A DNA stretch of 64,000 nucleotides from Sipunculus nudus (GCA_026874595.1 CM049315.1:13396664-13460663); one strand, 5' to 3'. Shown: positions 46,260 through 59,344, numbered from the stretch's first letter. The notes: a model not told the origin generated them from the sequence alone. Program-made: numbers and translations.

Positions 46260-46990
46260 TTTGGCCTGTCCAAACATCTTTGATGGCTTTCACGTACACA
46301 AGACTGGTGGCACCACCTGCAATGATTTTTGCACAGTGTATGTACCTGCTTATTTCTCAGGAGGAATTTGATATATCAGCCTGAAATTGTGCATTTCTAT
46401 ACATATCTGATAGCTTCATGGTACACGACTGGTGGCTCCACCTACAATAAATGTTGCACAGTGTATGTCTCTGCTGATTTCTCAGGAGGGATTTGATATA
46501 TCAGCCAAAAATTGGGCATATGTATACATCTCAGATGGCTTTGTCATATACAAGATTGATGGCTCCACCTACAATAATATTTGCACATTGTATGCTCCTG
46601 CTTATTTCTCAGCAGTGATTTGACATATCAGCCTGAAATTAAGCATGTCCTTACATCTTGGATAGTTTTGTTATATACAATTGTTTTGGGGTTTCATGCA
46701 TCTGTGCACACAGCCCAAGAGTGGTTGGAAGTATCTGCTTTAAATTAAGCATGTCCATACATCTCTGACGGCCTTCTTGTACACAAGAATGATGGTGCCA
46801 CCTACAATTGTTTTTGGATTTCATGCATCTGTGCACATAGCCCTAGAGTGGTTTGAAGTATCTGCCTTAAATTTTGCATGTCCATACATCTTTGGTTTTC
46901 TCATACAAAAGACTGGTGGTGCCATCTACAATCATTTTGTTTTGTGTATATCAAAGCCAGTATTTCAGGAGTTACATTTGTGTAATTGGT
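46260..46990 (-). repeat. ~118-bp tandem cores of the inverted element
   Basis: About six diverged units containing RACTGGTGGCWCCACCT, ACAATNATTTT, TTTCTCAGGAG and TTTGATATATCAGCC. Related single units occur at 55600-55770 on the other strand. Confidence 0.75.
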
Positions 46991-47811
46991 GCTTATATTC
47001 AGGTTCAAAATGTTTAGTACTTTAATTGTACATATACATCACACGTTCTTTTAAAGGTAATGGTCCATCATGGAAGCATTATACCTGATTTATATCCCAT
47101 GCACAGGTTCACATTAGGCCTTTATGCCTTGTTTAAATACAAGCTTTCTCTTTAGTGAATAGCATATGCTGATACCCTCCTTATATAACCACACCTTCAG
47201 TAAGAATCCATGGTTTTATGGTTATCAAGCTGTTACATATTGGTCCGGCCCAGTACCACCAGTACAACATCACATGGACCCTCATTAACACCAGTGTATT
47301 TCCATTACATAGATACCAGCATCTCTGAATACAGTCTGGTATATGCTACATCCAAACCATTAATGGAAAATCCCTGTGGCCTGTGCTGATGGCAACACCA
47401 CTCTTGTACAATTTGTCAAGCAGGACAGTTCCAGCAACAACTCCAGGGACAACCCTCTTCCATGGGAATATTTGATTAAAAGAACCAATTTGAAATACAT
47501 TAAACAGTAAATCCCACAGTTAATTTTAATGATTTTTACTGAGTTTTTGCAGTTTTTCCTCATAGTGATAGCGATACACATTTGACAGGATATGCCTCTG
47601 GAATCTAGACTGAGATGTTGGGGAGGATTTGTGAACAATCAAATACATTTATGTATGTATGTGTGGGAGGAGGAGTGGGGGATTCTCCACAATAATCACT
47701 GCATATTAACATGTCATATTTCAAAATACAAAGACACAAGCACAGAAGCAAGCATGCAGTAAAACATTAAACAAATGTTTAACACAACACCAAAAGTTGT
47801 AGATATCATAT

Positions 47812-47821
47812 TTTATTTATT
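47812..47821 (-). terminator. Candidate TRAP1 poly(A) signal (overlapping AATAAA pair)
   Basis: On the minus strand GAATAAATAAAATATG contains two overlapping AATAAA hexamers, about 1.1 kb after the TRAP1 stop. It is a plausible end of the 3' UTR. Nearer weak signals cannot be excluded. Confidence 0.4.
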
Positions 47822-48928
47822 CAAATAAACATTAATTTATTATATTTGGTACAAAAAATGATTGGGGAATACTCAGTGTGATTAACCGGATTACAAATAT
47901 TTGATAAATTTAATTGCCTATTAGAAATTCCACATCATCATCCACCTGGGTTACCTGATTTTTAACCAGTTAGGTAACTACAGGCCACATTTTACTTATC
48001 CTGACATTCCCTTATTATTTCATGACAATAATTTACAATACTTGAACCGTTTTAATCAAACTGTTTAACAATGAAGTGTGACTGGAGAGGAGGTTTATAC
48101 TGAACAACAAGGAGCCTTTATACTCTGTACACATTTGTCAGTTAGAATGCAATACACACACACATACATGAGGTAAAAAAGTCCTAGTATATACATATTA
48201 TTGAATCTGCCTAGAAATAAAGCTAGCTTGTCATCTGGTTATCTAGAACTCTGAGAATCACCTGTCCCCCTGTCATATATGTATTTGTAACCCTTTTTGT
48301 ACTGTTCAGGTCTTTACATTATACATACACTGCTGAAACATTGGAACATGTTTGATTATTTCAATTAACATCTCTCCAAAGTCTCTACTGTCTCATCTGG
48401 AGTTAACTGTTTTTTTGTTTTTTTTTTTTGAGGGGGGGAAGCATTTTCATAAGAATTTTTTTTCTATACAGATAATTATTTTTAAGACCCTCTTTTGAAT
48501 TACTGCTTGTAAACTCACTGATTATTGAAACAATTTTCCAGCAGATGATAAGCTGGCTCGAAGTTTGTAAAGATTGCTTTTGAAGCAACAAACATAATCA
48601 TGATAGAGTAATTGGCTAGAGATAAAATCAATAATGAATTAACACCACAGTGGTCACTGGTGATGGAATAAGCAATGATATAAATGCAAAAGGATTGAAC
48701 ACTGCACTGAATGAACTTGGATCTCTATAACCCCAGCCACTAGAGGACTTAACCAGGGGATGTGGTTGGTCCTCATATAAAATATTCTTTACCAATCCCA
48801 GTTTATCAATACTAGGATGATATCAGGCTGGCTGCATAGCCAAGATCAGCGACCCAGCTCTGTGGTCATTAAAACGTCCTGTCATGTGTGTTGGACACTT
48901 TCCTCATATGATGTCAGGTTTCACCAGA

Positions 48929-49030
48929 TCAGTGCTTCTCCAGAGCCTTTGATAGGAGTTCATTCATTCTGTTCAGCATCGTGCGAGGATCGTCCATCAG
49001 CCCAGCAGCGACCATGGCATTGTCGTAAAT
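48929..49030 (-). CDS. TRAP1: TRAP1 last coding exon
   Basis: After a TTTGTAG acceptor it encodes [20 protein letters not shown] then [13 protein letters not shown] and TGA (48931-48929). Confidence 0.96.
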   Translation of the reverse strand: MYDNAMVAAGLMDDPRTMLNRMNELLSKALEKH

Positions 49031-52000
49031 CTACAAAGAATAAAACGATGCCTAAAAATCTACAGGGAACCAGAGAGCATGAATAGACAGCATACCTTTT
49101 TTATTTTATTTTTGTGGAGGTACCTGCCTGCATTTTTAATGCTATCTTATGCAAGTATATATAACTTTGGATTCCATTTCCCTTTCAGACTAACAGGGTG
49201 ACAGCAAATGCTCTCTCTCATTTATATCCTGGTGTTGACCAGTCCTGGTGACTATCACACCTGTAATTCCTGGGTGTAATCATCCCCATTGCTGGGTATG
49301 AACACTCAGGTGCCCTAAAAGGTTCACTCATCTGTGAGTGATACATGACCATTGGGCACAGCCTTCACATTAAGCCTGCATAACAGTGTAAACACTCTTC
49401 TGGGTCAATCTCCTCACTTTAACTATTGCACTCCACCCCTAGATCACAGAGAATGCATACCTCTGCCAACAATATAACCGTAATACAGATCACCATAGAT
49501 TTTGAATGATATCATAATCACTTCTATTCAGAACTTGGTTTGTCATACCATGTACCTTGTCTCAGGCAGAAATGGGTAGGGTAAACATGGTTTAGATAAA
49601 ATGGTCTTATAAAAAAATATGGTTCAGTTTTTAAATGGGCAATTCCAAACATCACCATCCTGATCTGGGTAAAAATACAATGAACTGAACGTCCAGTCAC
49701 AAAAGAAGGGTTTACTTTGCCTGTGGTAGCATGGGATGATTATGTCTACCACAGGTAAAAGAGAAATAATTGGTTACTCTGACACCTCTTAACAACTGAT
49801 CATTATACGTCCTGAATTACTGTCTGTAATTTAGTGGTTCCCATATCAGATAAAATTTCTTAAGAATGTAACAAGCTACAAAATATTTTTTAAGTCTCAG
49901 GATACCATCATTTGAGAAGATCATATTCATACCTGTTCTGCTGTGAGTTTGGCCAGGGTGGAGTCGTTATTCTTTAAGCTGTGGAGTTTGCGGATGATGG
50001 GATGCGATGGATTTATCTCCAGAGTTGGCTGAAGGATGCGGAACTTCTCCTCCTCGCTCTTGTCAGCAAGGGTGGTGCGGAGGAAATGTCGGGCGGCACC
50101 CATCTCTTGTACTGTGATGATGCATGGGTGGCTTGATAGCCGCTTGGTGACCTGAAATTACACAACCATTGATCGCAGCTGTAAATACAAAGTTATCCAG
50201 GGTGCAGGAACATTCAAGATTATAACTTTGATAATTATGAAAACAACATTATATACTGTATTTTATATTTTATATACAACATTTGTGCAGGACTACAGAA
50301 AACAGAGTTGTGAGTTCAGTATAACCATTCCTATTAATTCACTATCCTCTTCTGCTTTGGTCCGAAGTTTTTATTAGTTTTATATCAGGTTTATTAGAAA
50401 CAGATTGTGCTCCAGCCTTGGCAGTTTTAGATCGATAAAAAAACTTTTATATTGCCAGTATTTGCCTATAGTTAAACTTTCTACTAATTATATGCCAATG
50501 GTAAATTAATCAGGATTTTAATAAATATGTATGCCATGGACTCTTTTGCCCTGCAAATCAGGATCAGAACGAATGATTCAGTTTTTTTTCAGTTTGAATT
50601 TTTTTTAGACTGACTACTTTGAGTAAAAATGGTGACACATACCATTGTGACCTTCATCAATGACCTTGTGACCAAAAATTTTAGAACTTATTGTCCTCGA
50701 ACTTGCAGCATTAGATAAATTTTAACAATATTTTAAAAAAAGGTGGTCCAGTGACCTTGACCTCTAACCAGATAATCTCAAAATCTAAAGATTTCTTCCA
50801 TTATGGACAAGTAAGCCATGTGTGAAAGATGGAAAATTTGGGATGAAAAGTTTTATTTGCAGTGCATATACATTCCCCTATTGGCAGGTGAATATTATAT
50901 CTTGAAGATGGAATGTTTGTGAGGAAAAGTTTGTCTTGAAATGCATACACATTCCTTTTAAAGAAATAGGTCCTGTGATCCTGACCTTTGACCCAAAAGT
51001 CAACAGAGTTATTACTTTAGTGGTGAGCCATATATAAGTTAAGTTTGAAACCAATATGTCAAACCAAACTAGAGTTATCATCTGGAAACTAATTGTGAAC
51101 AGATGGCCCCTGTGACCTTGACTTTGTGACCCAAAATTCATTTATGCTCTCCCCATACTGGAAAGTCAGCCAAATGTGCAAGATGGAAAGCTTGCTTTAA
51201 ATGCAGCCTTAATCATGTGACCTTGACCTTAGACCTCATGACCCAACTAGAATATCAGCAGAAGCTCTCAGCCAAAAGAACAGTGTTTAGAGGTGGTAAC
51301 AGTAACAAGTACAAAATATCTGTTCTCACATGGATGTATATCTGTACATGTCTCAGTTATAAATTTAAAATGGAGAGGTATGTACCATGATTCATAACAA
51401 TCCACCAAATGATTCCTGAAAAATAAGCTTCTTAGTTTTATTCTATTATAAGCTCTGTGACCTTGAAAAGTAGGTCAAGGTCAATCATCTTCAAACTTGA
51501 CCAAGATTTTGTCGATATCTATCTTCACCAAAGAAATAAAATTCCTATTGTGAATCCTTTTAGAGATATCCCGCTCACAAGGCCAAAGTTGAAAAATCCA
51601 AAAAAAATTTATTAAAAATAAAAAATTGTAGGTGGGGCCACCAAACTTGTGTAACAGGTACAGACTATAAGTCCCAATAATCATAGTAAGTTTTGTGAAA
51701 ATCCACCAAATGGTTCCTGAGAAATAAGCTTCTAAATGTTTTTTCTATAATCAGCTCTAAAATGTAGAAAAATATGTCAAGGTCACCCATCTTCGAACTT
51801 GACAGAGATTTTGTCGATATACATCTTTACCGAGAATATAAAATTCTGACAGTGAACCCTTTTCAAGATATCCTGCTCACAAGGTAAAAGTTAACGGACG
51901 CCGGACAGACGGACGGACGGCACAACGGACGGACGGACGGACAGCTTGGGTGACGACAATAGCCCATCAGCCTAAGGGCTGAGGGCTAAATATCATACAA

Positions 52001-55000
52001 GTTCTTTCTTAAGTGATGGGCCATATGTGAGTCATGTTTGAAATCCATATGTCAATCTAAACTAGGAGTTATCATCTGGAAACAAATTTGTGTGGATGGA
52101 CGGATGGACAGACAGACAAACAGACAGAGCAATCACTACAGGGCATCCACTTGTGATCAATAAACACACCAGGTTTTGAGACACTAGATGGAATCACAGC
52201 TAAAAACTGACATGACTGTTGTCATTTTAAGAAAAAAAATAGAAAAATATTAGTAACATGGCCTACAGGCCTAATGCGAACCTGTGCAATGAGATTACAC
52301 CAGGTATAATAATGCTTCAATGCTGGACCATTACTTTTCAAGAACAAGTGTAACATGTATATGGACAATGCAAGTACTAAACACTTAGAACAAGAAACAA
52401 TTAAACAAACATCACTGCTGCAATTCTGGCATGGGTGCACCCAACACAACTAGAATATCAGCAAAAGCTGACAAAAGCCCTCAGCCAAAAGAACAGTGTT
52501 TAGAGATGGTAACAGTAACAAGTACTAAATATCTGTTCTCACATGGATGTATATCTGTACATGTCTCAGTTATAAATTTAAAATGGAGAGGTAGATACCA
52601 TGATTCATAACAATCCACCAAATGCTTTCTGAAAAATAAGCTTCTAAGTTTTATTCTATTATAAGCTCTGTGACCTTGAAAAGTAGGTCAAGGTCACCCA
52701 TCTTCGAACATGAACGAGATTTTTGTCAATATACATCTTCACCAAAGAAATAAAATTCCTATTGTGAATCCTTTTAGAGATATCCCGCTCACAAGGGCAA
52801 AATTGAAAAATCCAAGAAAAATTCAATAAAAAATCAGAAATTGCAGATGGCGCCCCCAAGCTTGTGCAGCAGTTACAGACCATCAGTCCCTATGATCATA
52901 GTAAGTATTGTGAAAATCCATCCAATGGTTCCTGAGAAATAAGCTTCTAAATGTTTTCCTATAATCAGCTCTAAAACGTAGAAAAATAGGTCAAGGTCAC
53001 CCATCTTCGAACTTGACCGAGATTTTGTCGATATACATCTTCACCGAAAAAATAAAATTCTTACGGTGAATCCTTTTCGAGATATCCCGCTCACAAGCCC
53101 AAAGTTGAAAAATCCGATAAAAATTCATTAAAAATCAGAAATTGTAGGTGGCACCACCAAACTTGTATAGCAGGTACAGACTATCAGTCCCAATAATCAT
53201 AGTAAGTTTTGTGAAAATCCACCAAATGGTTCCTGAGTAATAAGCATCTAAGTGTTTTTCTATGATCAGCTCTAAAATGTAGAAAAATAGGTCAAGGTCA
53301 CCCATCTTCGAACTTGACTGAGATTTGTCGATATACATCTTTACCGAGGAAATAAAATTCTGACGGTGAATCCTTTTCAAGATATCCCGCTCACAAGGTA
53401 AAAGTTAACGGACGCCGGACGGACAGACAGCTTCGGTGATGACGATAGCCCATCAGCCTAAGGGTAGTCAACAAGCGTCTACTTGTATCCGACCAAAATC
53501 AGAGTGGGAAAGGTGAAGTGAGGCATGGATTGAGTGGCAAGGGGAAATAGAATGAGGTGTGTTGCATAATAGCCTGGATGTCTGCAGCCAAAATGTGTAT
53601 GTAGGTTGCGCCACCTATCACAAAATCCAGAAAGCTGTCCCAGATGTATAAACATGCAAAATTTTAGGCAGATAACTCAAACCACTACTGAGATATGAGT
53701 GATTTTAGCCCATGGCAGACAAACAGACGGACGCTGTGCAAAAATGGTGGCAGATGGCACCACCGATTTTGTGTATGATTAAGAGATATACGAGATCTAT
53801 ACACATGCAAAATTTCAGGGGGATATGTCAAACCAGTCCTGATATATAAGCCTGAATGTCTGCAGAGTATATATAAATATAGGTGGCGCCACCTGCCACA
53901 AAATTGAGAAAGCTATCCAAGATGTATAAACATGCAAATTTTTAGGCAGATAAGTCACACCATTACTGAGATATGAATGATTTTAGCAAACAGAAGCCCA
54001 ACAGATGGACGCTGTGCAAAAATGGTGGCAGGTGGTGCAACCAATATAATGTATGATTAAGAGCTATGTGAGAGCTATAAAAATGCAAAATTTTTGCCCA
54101 ATCGGTCAAATGGTTCCTGAGATATGAGCTTGGATATCTGCAGCTTAAATGTGAATGTAGGTGGCGCCCCCTGTCATAAAAACAAAAAACACTGTCCAGG
54201 TTGTATACACATGCAAAATTTCAGGTGGATAAGTCCAACCAATGCAGAGATATGAGTGTTTTTATCCCAAGGCAGATGAACTGATGGACGCTGTGCAAAA
54301 ATGGTTGCAGGTGGCGCCACCATTTTTAGTGTATGTTATAAAGCTTTCCAAGGGCTACATTTGTGCAAAATCTTTAGCGTTATCGGTCAAACGGTTGCCG
54401 AGATATGTGGGTTAATGCGTGGAACCAGACGTACAAAAAAGGCCAGTGCAGTTGGCGCCACCAATACCTCAATTTCAGATATGACCAATGTGACCAACAT
54501 GGGCATAAAATTTGGTGATGATAGCTACAGCCGTACCTGAGATTTAAATTTTAATATGTTTTTTTGCACAGTTAACAAAGTTCAACCTCCTGTCACTCGG
54601 CCAAAAATCTCCGAACTGGAACCATTCGAACAAACTTGAGAGAAATATTGTTCCAGGGATCATTTCTGTGAAATATTGGACAATTTGGCTGGACATTTTC
54701 GGAGATTTTTAAAGCTTTTTTAGCTTTTTTCCCTATAAAATCTAAGAAAATGCAGTTAGAAAAAAATAAACAAAATCCAATATAGTTTTTTAGATGACTG
54801 ATTATTTGCAACAAATTTGGTGATGCTAGCTCCTGCTGTTTTTGAGATAGCTATGGTTAACGTACAGACAATGCACGATGCACGACACACGACGCCGCAC
54901 CATCGCACAAGCTCACAGGTTCTCTAAAAAATAGGAAACAAGGCCTACAGGCCTAATGCAAACCTGTGCAAAGTTTAAGGGTATGAATGGAGGTTTTAAT

Positions 55001-58000
55001 TTTTAAAATTTAACATTGATCCTCTTAAGTCCTGCATATCTACCTTAGTCATTATGATTTCAGCAAAATGGATGTTTCGGACCTGCAAGTTTCAGACTTG
55101 GACATTTTAAAACTAGAATATGGGTAGTGGACAAGCGACTATGTGTATCCGCAGAAATCAGAGTGGCATGGGTGAAGTGAGGCATGGATTAAGTGGCAAG
55201 GGGAATAGAGTGAGGTGTGTTGAATATTAGCATGGATGTCTGCAGCGTAAACGTGAATGCAGATGGTGCCACCTGTCATAAAATCAAGAAAATTGTCCAG
55301 GATGTATAAACCTGCGAAATTTCAGGTGAATAAGTCAACCCACTGCTGAGATATGAGTGATTTTATCCCAAGGCAGATGAACAGATGGACGCTGTGCAAA
55401 AATGGTTGCAGGTGGCACCACCATTTTTAGTGTATGTTATATAGCTTTCCAAGGGCTACATTTGTGCAAAATCTTTAGCGTTATCAGTCAAACGGTTGCC
55501 GAGATATGTGGGTTTATGCGTGGAACCAGACGCACAAATGGACGCTGGGCAGAGAAGAAAGGTCAGAGGTCAACCAAAAATGAAAGCTACCCGATATGTA
55601 TACACATGCCCAATTTTACGCTGACGTATCAAATTCCTCTGTAGAAATAAGCAGGCACACACACTGCAAAAGTCAATGTAGGTGGCACCACCTGTCTTGT
55701 AAATGAGAATACCATCAAAGATGCATAGGCAGGTCAAAATATCAGTCCAGTACATCAAACTTCCCCAGAGTTTGATGCACTGGGCTGACAAGGCTCAGGT
55801 GAGTAAGGCAGTTGCCCCCGAGTGACCTGTGACAAATTGCTGCCTCAAGCTACTGCACTGAGTGAACTCTTGACATGCACCTGGCTAAACTAAGTGAACT
55901 TTTGACCTGTACCTGGCTGCACTGAGTGAACTCTTGACCTGTTGCATAATCTGACTCAGCTGGCAGTCTGCCAAAGCCATAAATAGATTCAGGCTGAACT
56001 TTGGTGCCAAATATGATGCAGTGAGCAGTCTGCCAAAGCTATAAATAGAATGCAGCTACTGCACTGATTGAACTCTTGACCTATACCTTGCTGCACTTCT
56101 TCCAATCCTGGCACTGTGCCAAAACTATTTATAGAGCTGACATCATCTTGGCTAATGGCCAACATCAAGGCACTGGCAATCTGCCAATGGTAAGCCAAGT
56201 GCTGCCATCTGTACATTAAAGTGGTTCCTACTTGAAATAACTTTTGAAATTTATTTTCCCAATACAAAATGCTTTTCAGCTGACTTTTCATATAAAAAGA
56301 AATCAGGAATATATGTAAAATTATTACGGATGCATACTGAATGCAAAATTAAAATACAGATATATCTAATTGATGGCAAATTCTTGAATTAGGTTGAGTA
56401 GGGATACCAAAAATTTATAATCCAAGTACAGTTGTCTTTATATAGCCACAGAGAGCTGAATATCCATGATTGTAACATTGTCTGCTATGATAAATAACTT
56501 TAATCATAAATCTAAATTTTTTAAAAGCTTTTAAAAAAAATTTCTTGTCAATATTAACCAAAGATAACCTGAAATCTAAATGTCTAGTGGCATGATGTAA
56601 TAGATGCTGATAAACTGGTGCTAGGCTTGATGTAACAGCATCACACAGCTAACATGTATGGTAAAATGACTCAATTCAATCTCCATAATTCAGCCAAAAA
56701 TCATTCATGTGGAACCATTTATGACAATTATTATAAGAATTACTGTAGGGATTATTCTTAATATTTAACAAACTGGCTTCAGTGGCATCAGTTGAAAAAC
56801 GTTTCGCAGGTTTATAACTTGTATAGGAAGATACAGCAAATTGGCTAAGTTCAGCTTCCCATAAATCAGCCAAAAAGCACTGAACCAAAACCATTTGAAC
56901 AAACTTGTGTGAGATTTAAGAATTTGGCCTAGTGGTTTTTGAGAAGAAGATCTTTGTATCCACTGAGCTAAAATGGGCTGTTATGGCATATGACTAAATT
57001 CAGCTTCCCATAACTTAGCCAAAAGTCACTGAAAAGAGACCATTTGAACAAACTTCAGAAAGCACTACCCTAGGATCATTTCTGTGCGATATTAAACATT
57101 TTGGCCATTTGGTTTCAGAGAGGAAGTTTTTTGTAGCCCTCAGTGTGATACAGGCACTGATGACCCCCTACAAAAAAGGCCAATGCAGGTGGAGCCACCA
57201 ATACCTCAATTTCAGATATGACCTTTGTGACCAACATTGGCATAAAATTTGGTGATGATAGCTACAGCAGTTTTTAAGATAAAAATTTTAATATGCTTTT
57301 TTGCACAGTTAACAAAGTTCAACCTCCTCTCTGAACTGGAACCATTCAAACAAACTTGAGAAAGATTGTTTTAAGGATAATTTCTGTAAAATATTAGACA
57401 ATTTGGCTAGGCAGTTTCGGAGAAGAAGATTTTTAAAGCTTTTTTAGCTTTTTCCCTATAAAATCTAAGAAAATGCAGTTAGAAAAAAAATAAACAAAAT
57501 TCAATATAGTTTTTTGAATAACTGATTATTTGCAAAAAATTTGGTGATGCTAGCTCCTGCCGTTTTCGAGATAGCTATGGTTAACGTACAGACTACGCAC
57601 GACGCACAACACACGACGTACGACGGACGATGCCGCACCATCGCATAAGCTCACAGGTTCGCTAAAAATACAGGGGGTGCCACCAGTTTTTTTGGAACTG
57701 ACAAAACTAGTCATGGTCAATAATCAAGGCAAGATTCATGACAATCGATGCATTAATGATCAAGATTTTGGAGGTTTTGTATCAAATATTTTATTATTCG
57801 GTTGGGGGGGGGGGGGGTACATACAAGCCCAAAAGCTCAGAGGATATAGGTTGAGGTGGCCTAATTTCATGGACCTCCCTAGATATTTTAGTTACAGGCA
57901 TCTAGGGTCAGCAGTTACGATTTGTGCCCTGCTTACAGACGGCCAGATAGACGATGGACAAAGCGCCATACCTATACCTCAGATGATTAACAGTCACCTG

Positions 58001-58298
58001 AGCTAAAAATTACCTTGGAACACAATAGATGGCAAACACAGGCTTTGTTGGAATTTTTTTTATTGGGTCGAGGGGGGGGGGGGCCTTATTATCCATTCAT
58101 ATTTCATTGCCATATTTTTAAGTTAATACACTCTAGAATATAATTTTGTACTGTCATGTTTACTTTTCTCATTCTTTATGTACATTTTTTTTATTATACC
58201 AGCATTATTTACCTTTGTTTTGTGAACGCGGTTGCCGAGGGTAACCTGAAGCCATCCCATGAGATCATCTGCCTGTTCCTGGCTCAAACTGTCCTCCT
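48929..58298 (-). CDS. TRAP1: TRAP1, mitochondrial HSP90 chaperone, last three coding exons only
   Basis: Exons 58298-58213, 50151-49933 and 49030-48929 encode the C-terminal ~134 residues of TRAP1, the HSP90 paralogue of the mitochondrial matrix. Translated runs are [100 protein letters not shown] and [20 protein letters not shown], ending [11 protein letters not shown]. They match human [41 protein letters not shown] and NELLVKALERH. This is the C-terminal dimerisation domain; there is no MEEVD tail, as expected for TRAP1. Phases close (86, 219 and 102 nt). The upstream ATPase and middle domains should lie beyond 64000, since none was recognised in 58299-64000. Confidence 0.95.
49031..49932 (-). 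other. TRAP1 last intron
   Basis: No repeat or RNA gene recognised. Confidence 0.55.
49933..50151 (-). CDS. TRAP1: TRAP1 penultimate coding exon
   Basis: Encodes [20 protein letters not shown] through [10 protein letters not shown] in phase 0 at both ends. Acceptor ATTTCAG, donor GTATGA. Confidence 0.97.
50620..51290. repeat. Diverged tandem block rich in TGACCTTGA
   Basis: Repeats of a ~125-base motif with GTGACCTTGACC, a CAAGATGGAAAR-type phrase and TGAAAAGTTT. Related units recur at 58590-58960. It lies in TRAP1's large 8-kb intron. Confidence 0.6.
51290..51985 (+). mobile_element. Pearl-like element 3' part with GGAC microsatellite tail
   Basis: Two units with GTCAAGGTCAMYCATCTTC, GAYTTTGTCGATATACATCT and AGATATCCYGCTCACAAGG, one GTAGGTGGGGCCACC core (51631), then the GGAC tetranucleotide tail (51895-51942) and CCCATCAGCCTAAGGGCTGA. 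A near copy ends at 53470. Confidence 0.75.
52256..53470 (+). mobile_element. Pearl-like element copy with recognisable 5' and 3' ends
   Basis: The 5' end GGCCTACAGGCCTAATGCGA ACCTGTGC (52260-52287) is followed by GGACCATTACTTTTCAAGAAC, also found in the inverted copy at 47070. Then come three units with GGTCAAGGTCACCCATCTTC and cores at 52846 and 53150. The tail GGACGCCGGACGGACAGAC (53409-53427) and CCCATCAGCCTAAGGG close it. The unit 52480-52800 is nearly identical to 51260-51600. Confidence 0.78.
53475..54935 (+). mobile_element. Pearl-like element copy (cores with GGTGGCGCCACC, hairpin-type end)
   Basis: Begins in GTGAAGTGAGGCATGGATTG-type sequence shared with 8130 and 55170. Palindromic cores lie at 53750, 53881, 54030, 54157 and 54309, followed by TTCAACCTCCTGTCACTCGG. 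It ends CATCGCACAAGCTCACAGG TTCTCTAAAAAA. Confidence 0.78.
54943..57668 (+). mobile_element. Pearl-like element copy, 2.7 kb, apparently complete
   Basis: Starts with ACAAGGCCTACAGGCCTAAT, nearly identical to 7900 onward. It runs through cores at 55260, 55411, 55677 and 57188 and ends in ACGAC/GACGG-rich sequence and CATCGCATAAGCTCACAGG TTCGCTAAAAA (57636-57666). It is the best reference copy in the window. No open frame for a Rep/helicase protein was seen, so it is non-autonomous. Confidence 0.78.
57804..57817 (+). repeat. Poly-G tract (14 G)
   Basis: A run of 14 G in TRAP1 intron. A second run of 12 G lies at 58072-58083, about 130 bases from the antepenultimate exon's donor side. Confidence 0.9.
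57900..58012 (+). repeat. Element 3' end with CAGATGATTAACAGTCACCTGAGCTAAAAAT
   Basis: ACAGACGGCCAGATAGACGAT then TACCTCAGATGATTAACAGT and CACCTGAGCTAAAAAT. It is the same type of 3' end as at 14590-14680 and lies about 200 bases from TRAP1's antepenultimate exon. Confidence 0.6.
58213..58298 (-). CDS. TRAP1: TRAP1 antepenultimate coding exon
   Basis: Encodes [20 protein letters not shown] then GNRVHKTK. It starts with two bases of a split codon after TTTTTTCAG and ends in phase 0 at GTAAAT. Human counterpart reads [20 protein letters not shown]. Confidence 0.9.
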
Positions 58299-58589
58299 CT
58301 GAAAAAACAAGAACAAGGACAGATCATTTAATAATGAAATAGGAGAATTTACAGGCTTGTAGCTGAAACACTATAAAACAATGCATGTATAATATGAAAT
58401 GTTTCATGGCTTGGAAGCAGTTCCTTGCACTTCCTATTTTAAGGTATATAAAAAATTTAAATTAAAATAGATTAATAAACAGTACACTCTACAAAAGCAG
58501 AGCTGAACTTCAGAATAAGTGATAACACGGGCACCCAAAGCTGAGCATCCCCTTGCATGGGAGCACAATTAGACTGTATAATATAGGGT

Positions 58590-58960
58590 TCTTCCTCTAT
58601 GGGCTGTATATGTAAGATTGAAGGTTTGGGATGAAAAATTTGAGTTAAAATGTGTCTAATAACTGTTTTAAGGAAGTAGGCACTGTGGACTTGACCTTTG
58701 ACACTGCGACCTCAATATCTCAGGGGTCCTTACTCTTTGGATGGGTGAGCAGTATGTGAAAGACTGAAGGTTTTGGATGAAAACTTTGGCTTAAAATGTG
58801 TCACCAGGCTTTTTTAAGAAGTGGGTCCTGTGGCCTTGACCTTTGACCCTGTGACCTCAAAATTGACAGGGTTCTTCTTCTGTGGGTGGGTAAGACATAT
58901 GTGAAAGATGAGACGTTTTTGTCAAATGGCTTGGCTTAAAATCAGTCCACAAACCAATTC
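58590..58960. repeat. Tandem ~130-bp repeat with nuclear-receptor-like half-sites
   Basis: Three diverged units with TATGTGAAAGAYTGAAGG, TTGGATGAAAA, GGCTTAAAATGTGTC and CTTGACCTTTGACCCTGTGA. Related to 50620-51290. Confidence 0.7.
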
Positions 58961-59344
58961 TAAATAGACAGAGGAAGGACACTACAATGGATGGAAGTCA
59001 CAACCCACGAATAGAGCTGTTACTATATCCCCTCCTGCAACTTCCTTGCAAGGGGATGATAAAATAAGTTAAAATATGAGAAATTTTGGAATATGTTATA
59101 ACTGATATTTCATTAAAAAAAACTAATTAATTTTACTGTTTACTCTGTACCAGCTTACACATAGACACAAAGCAAGCAGCTATTTATTTCACAATCACTT
59201 TGGATACATAGAGTACATATCTACTTGTCACATGGTAAAACTAGATCAAGTGTCAGCAGTTATTACCAATTTTTCACTCACTGTCAATACCATTAAGTTG
59301 TACAGGATTATTTATCAATATGTGCCAAATATGTGTACTGATAC

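Larger units (their letters stand above)
44350..47138 (-). mobile_element. Pearl/Helitron-like element, inverted relative to the copies at 52-57 kb
   Basis: Read on the minus strand it begins with AACAAGGCATAAAGGCCTAA then TGTGAACCTGTGC (47138-47104). It passes through ~118-base tandem cores with GGTGGCACCACC variants (46990-46260), then a CTGCC-rich block (46230-45990), and ends in sequence matching 57280-57150 (ACAAAAAAGGCC, GCCACC, AATTTGGTGATGATAGC). It parallels 52256-52460 and 55560-57290. A TA-flanked MITE is nested at 44555-44987. Confidence 0.75.
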
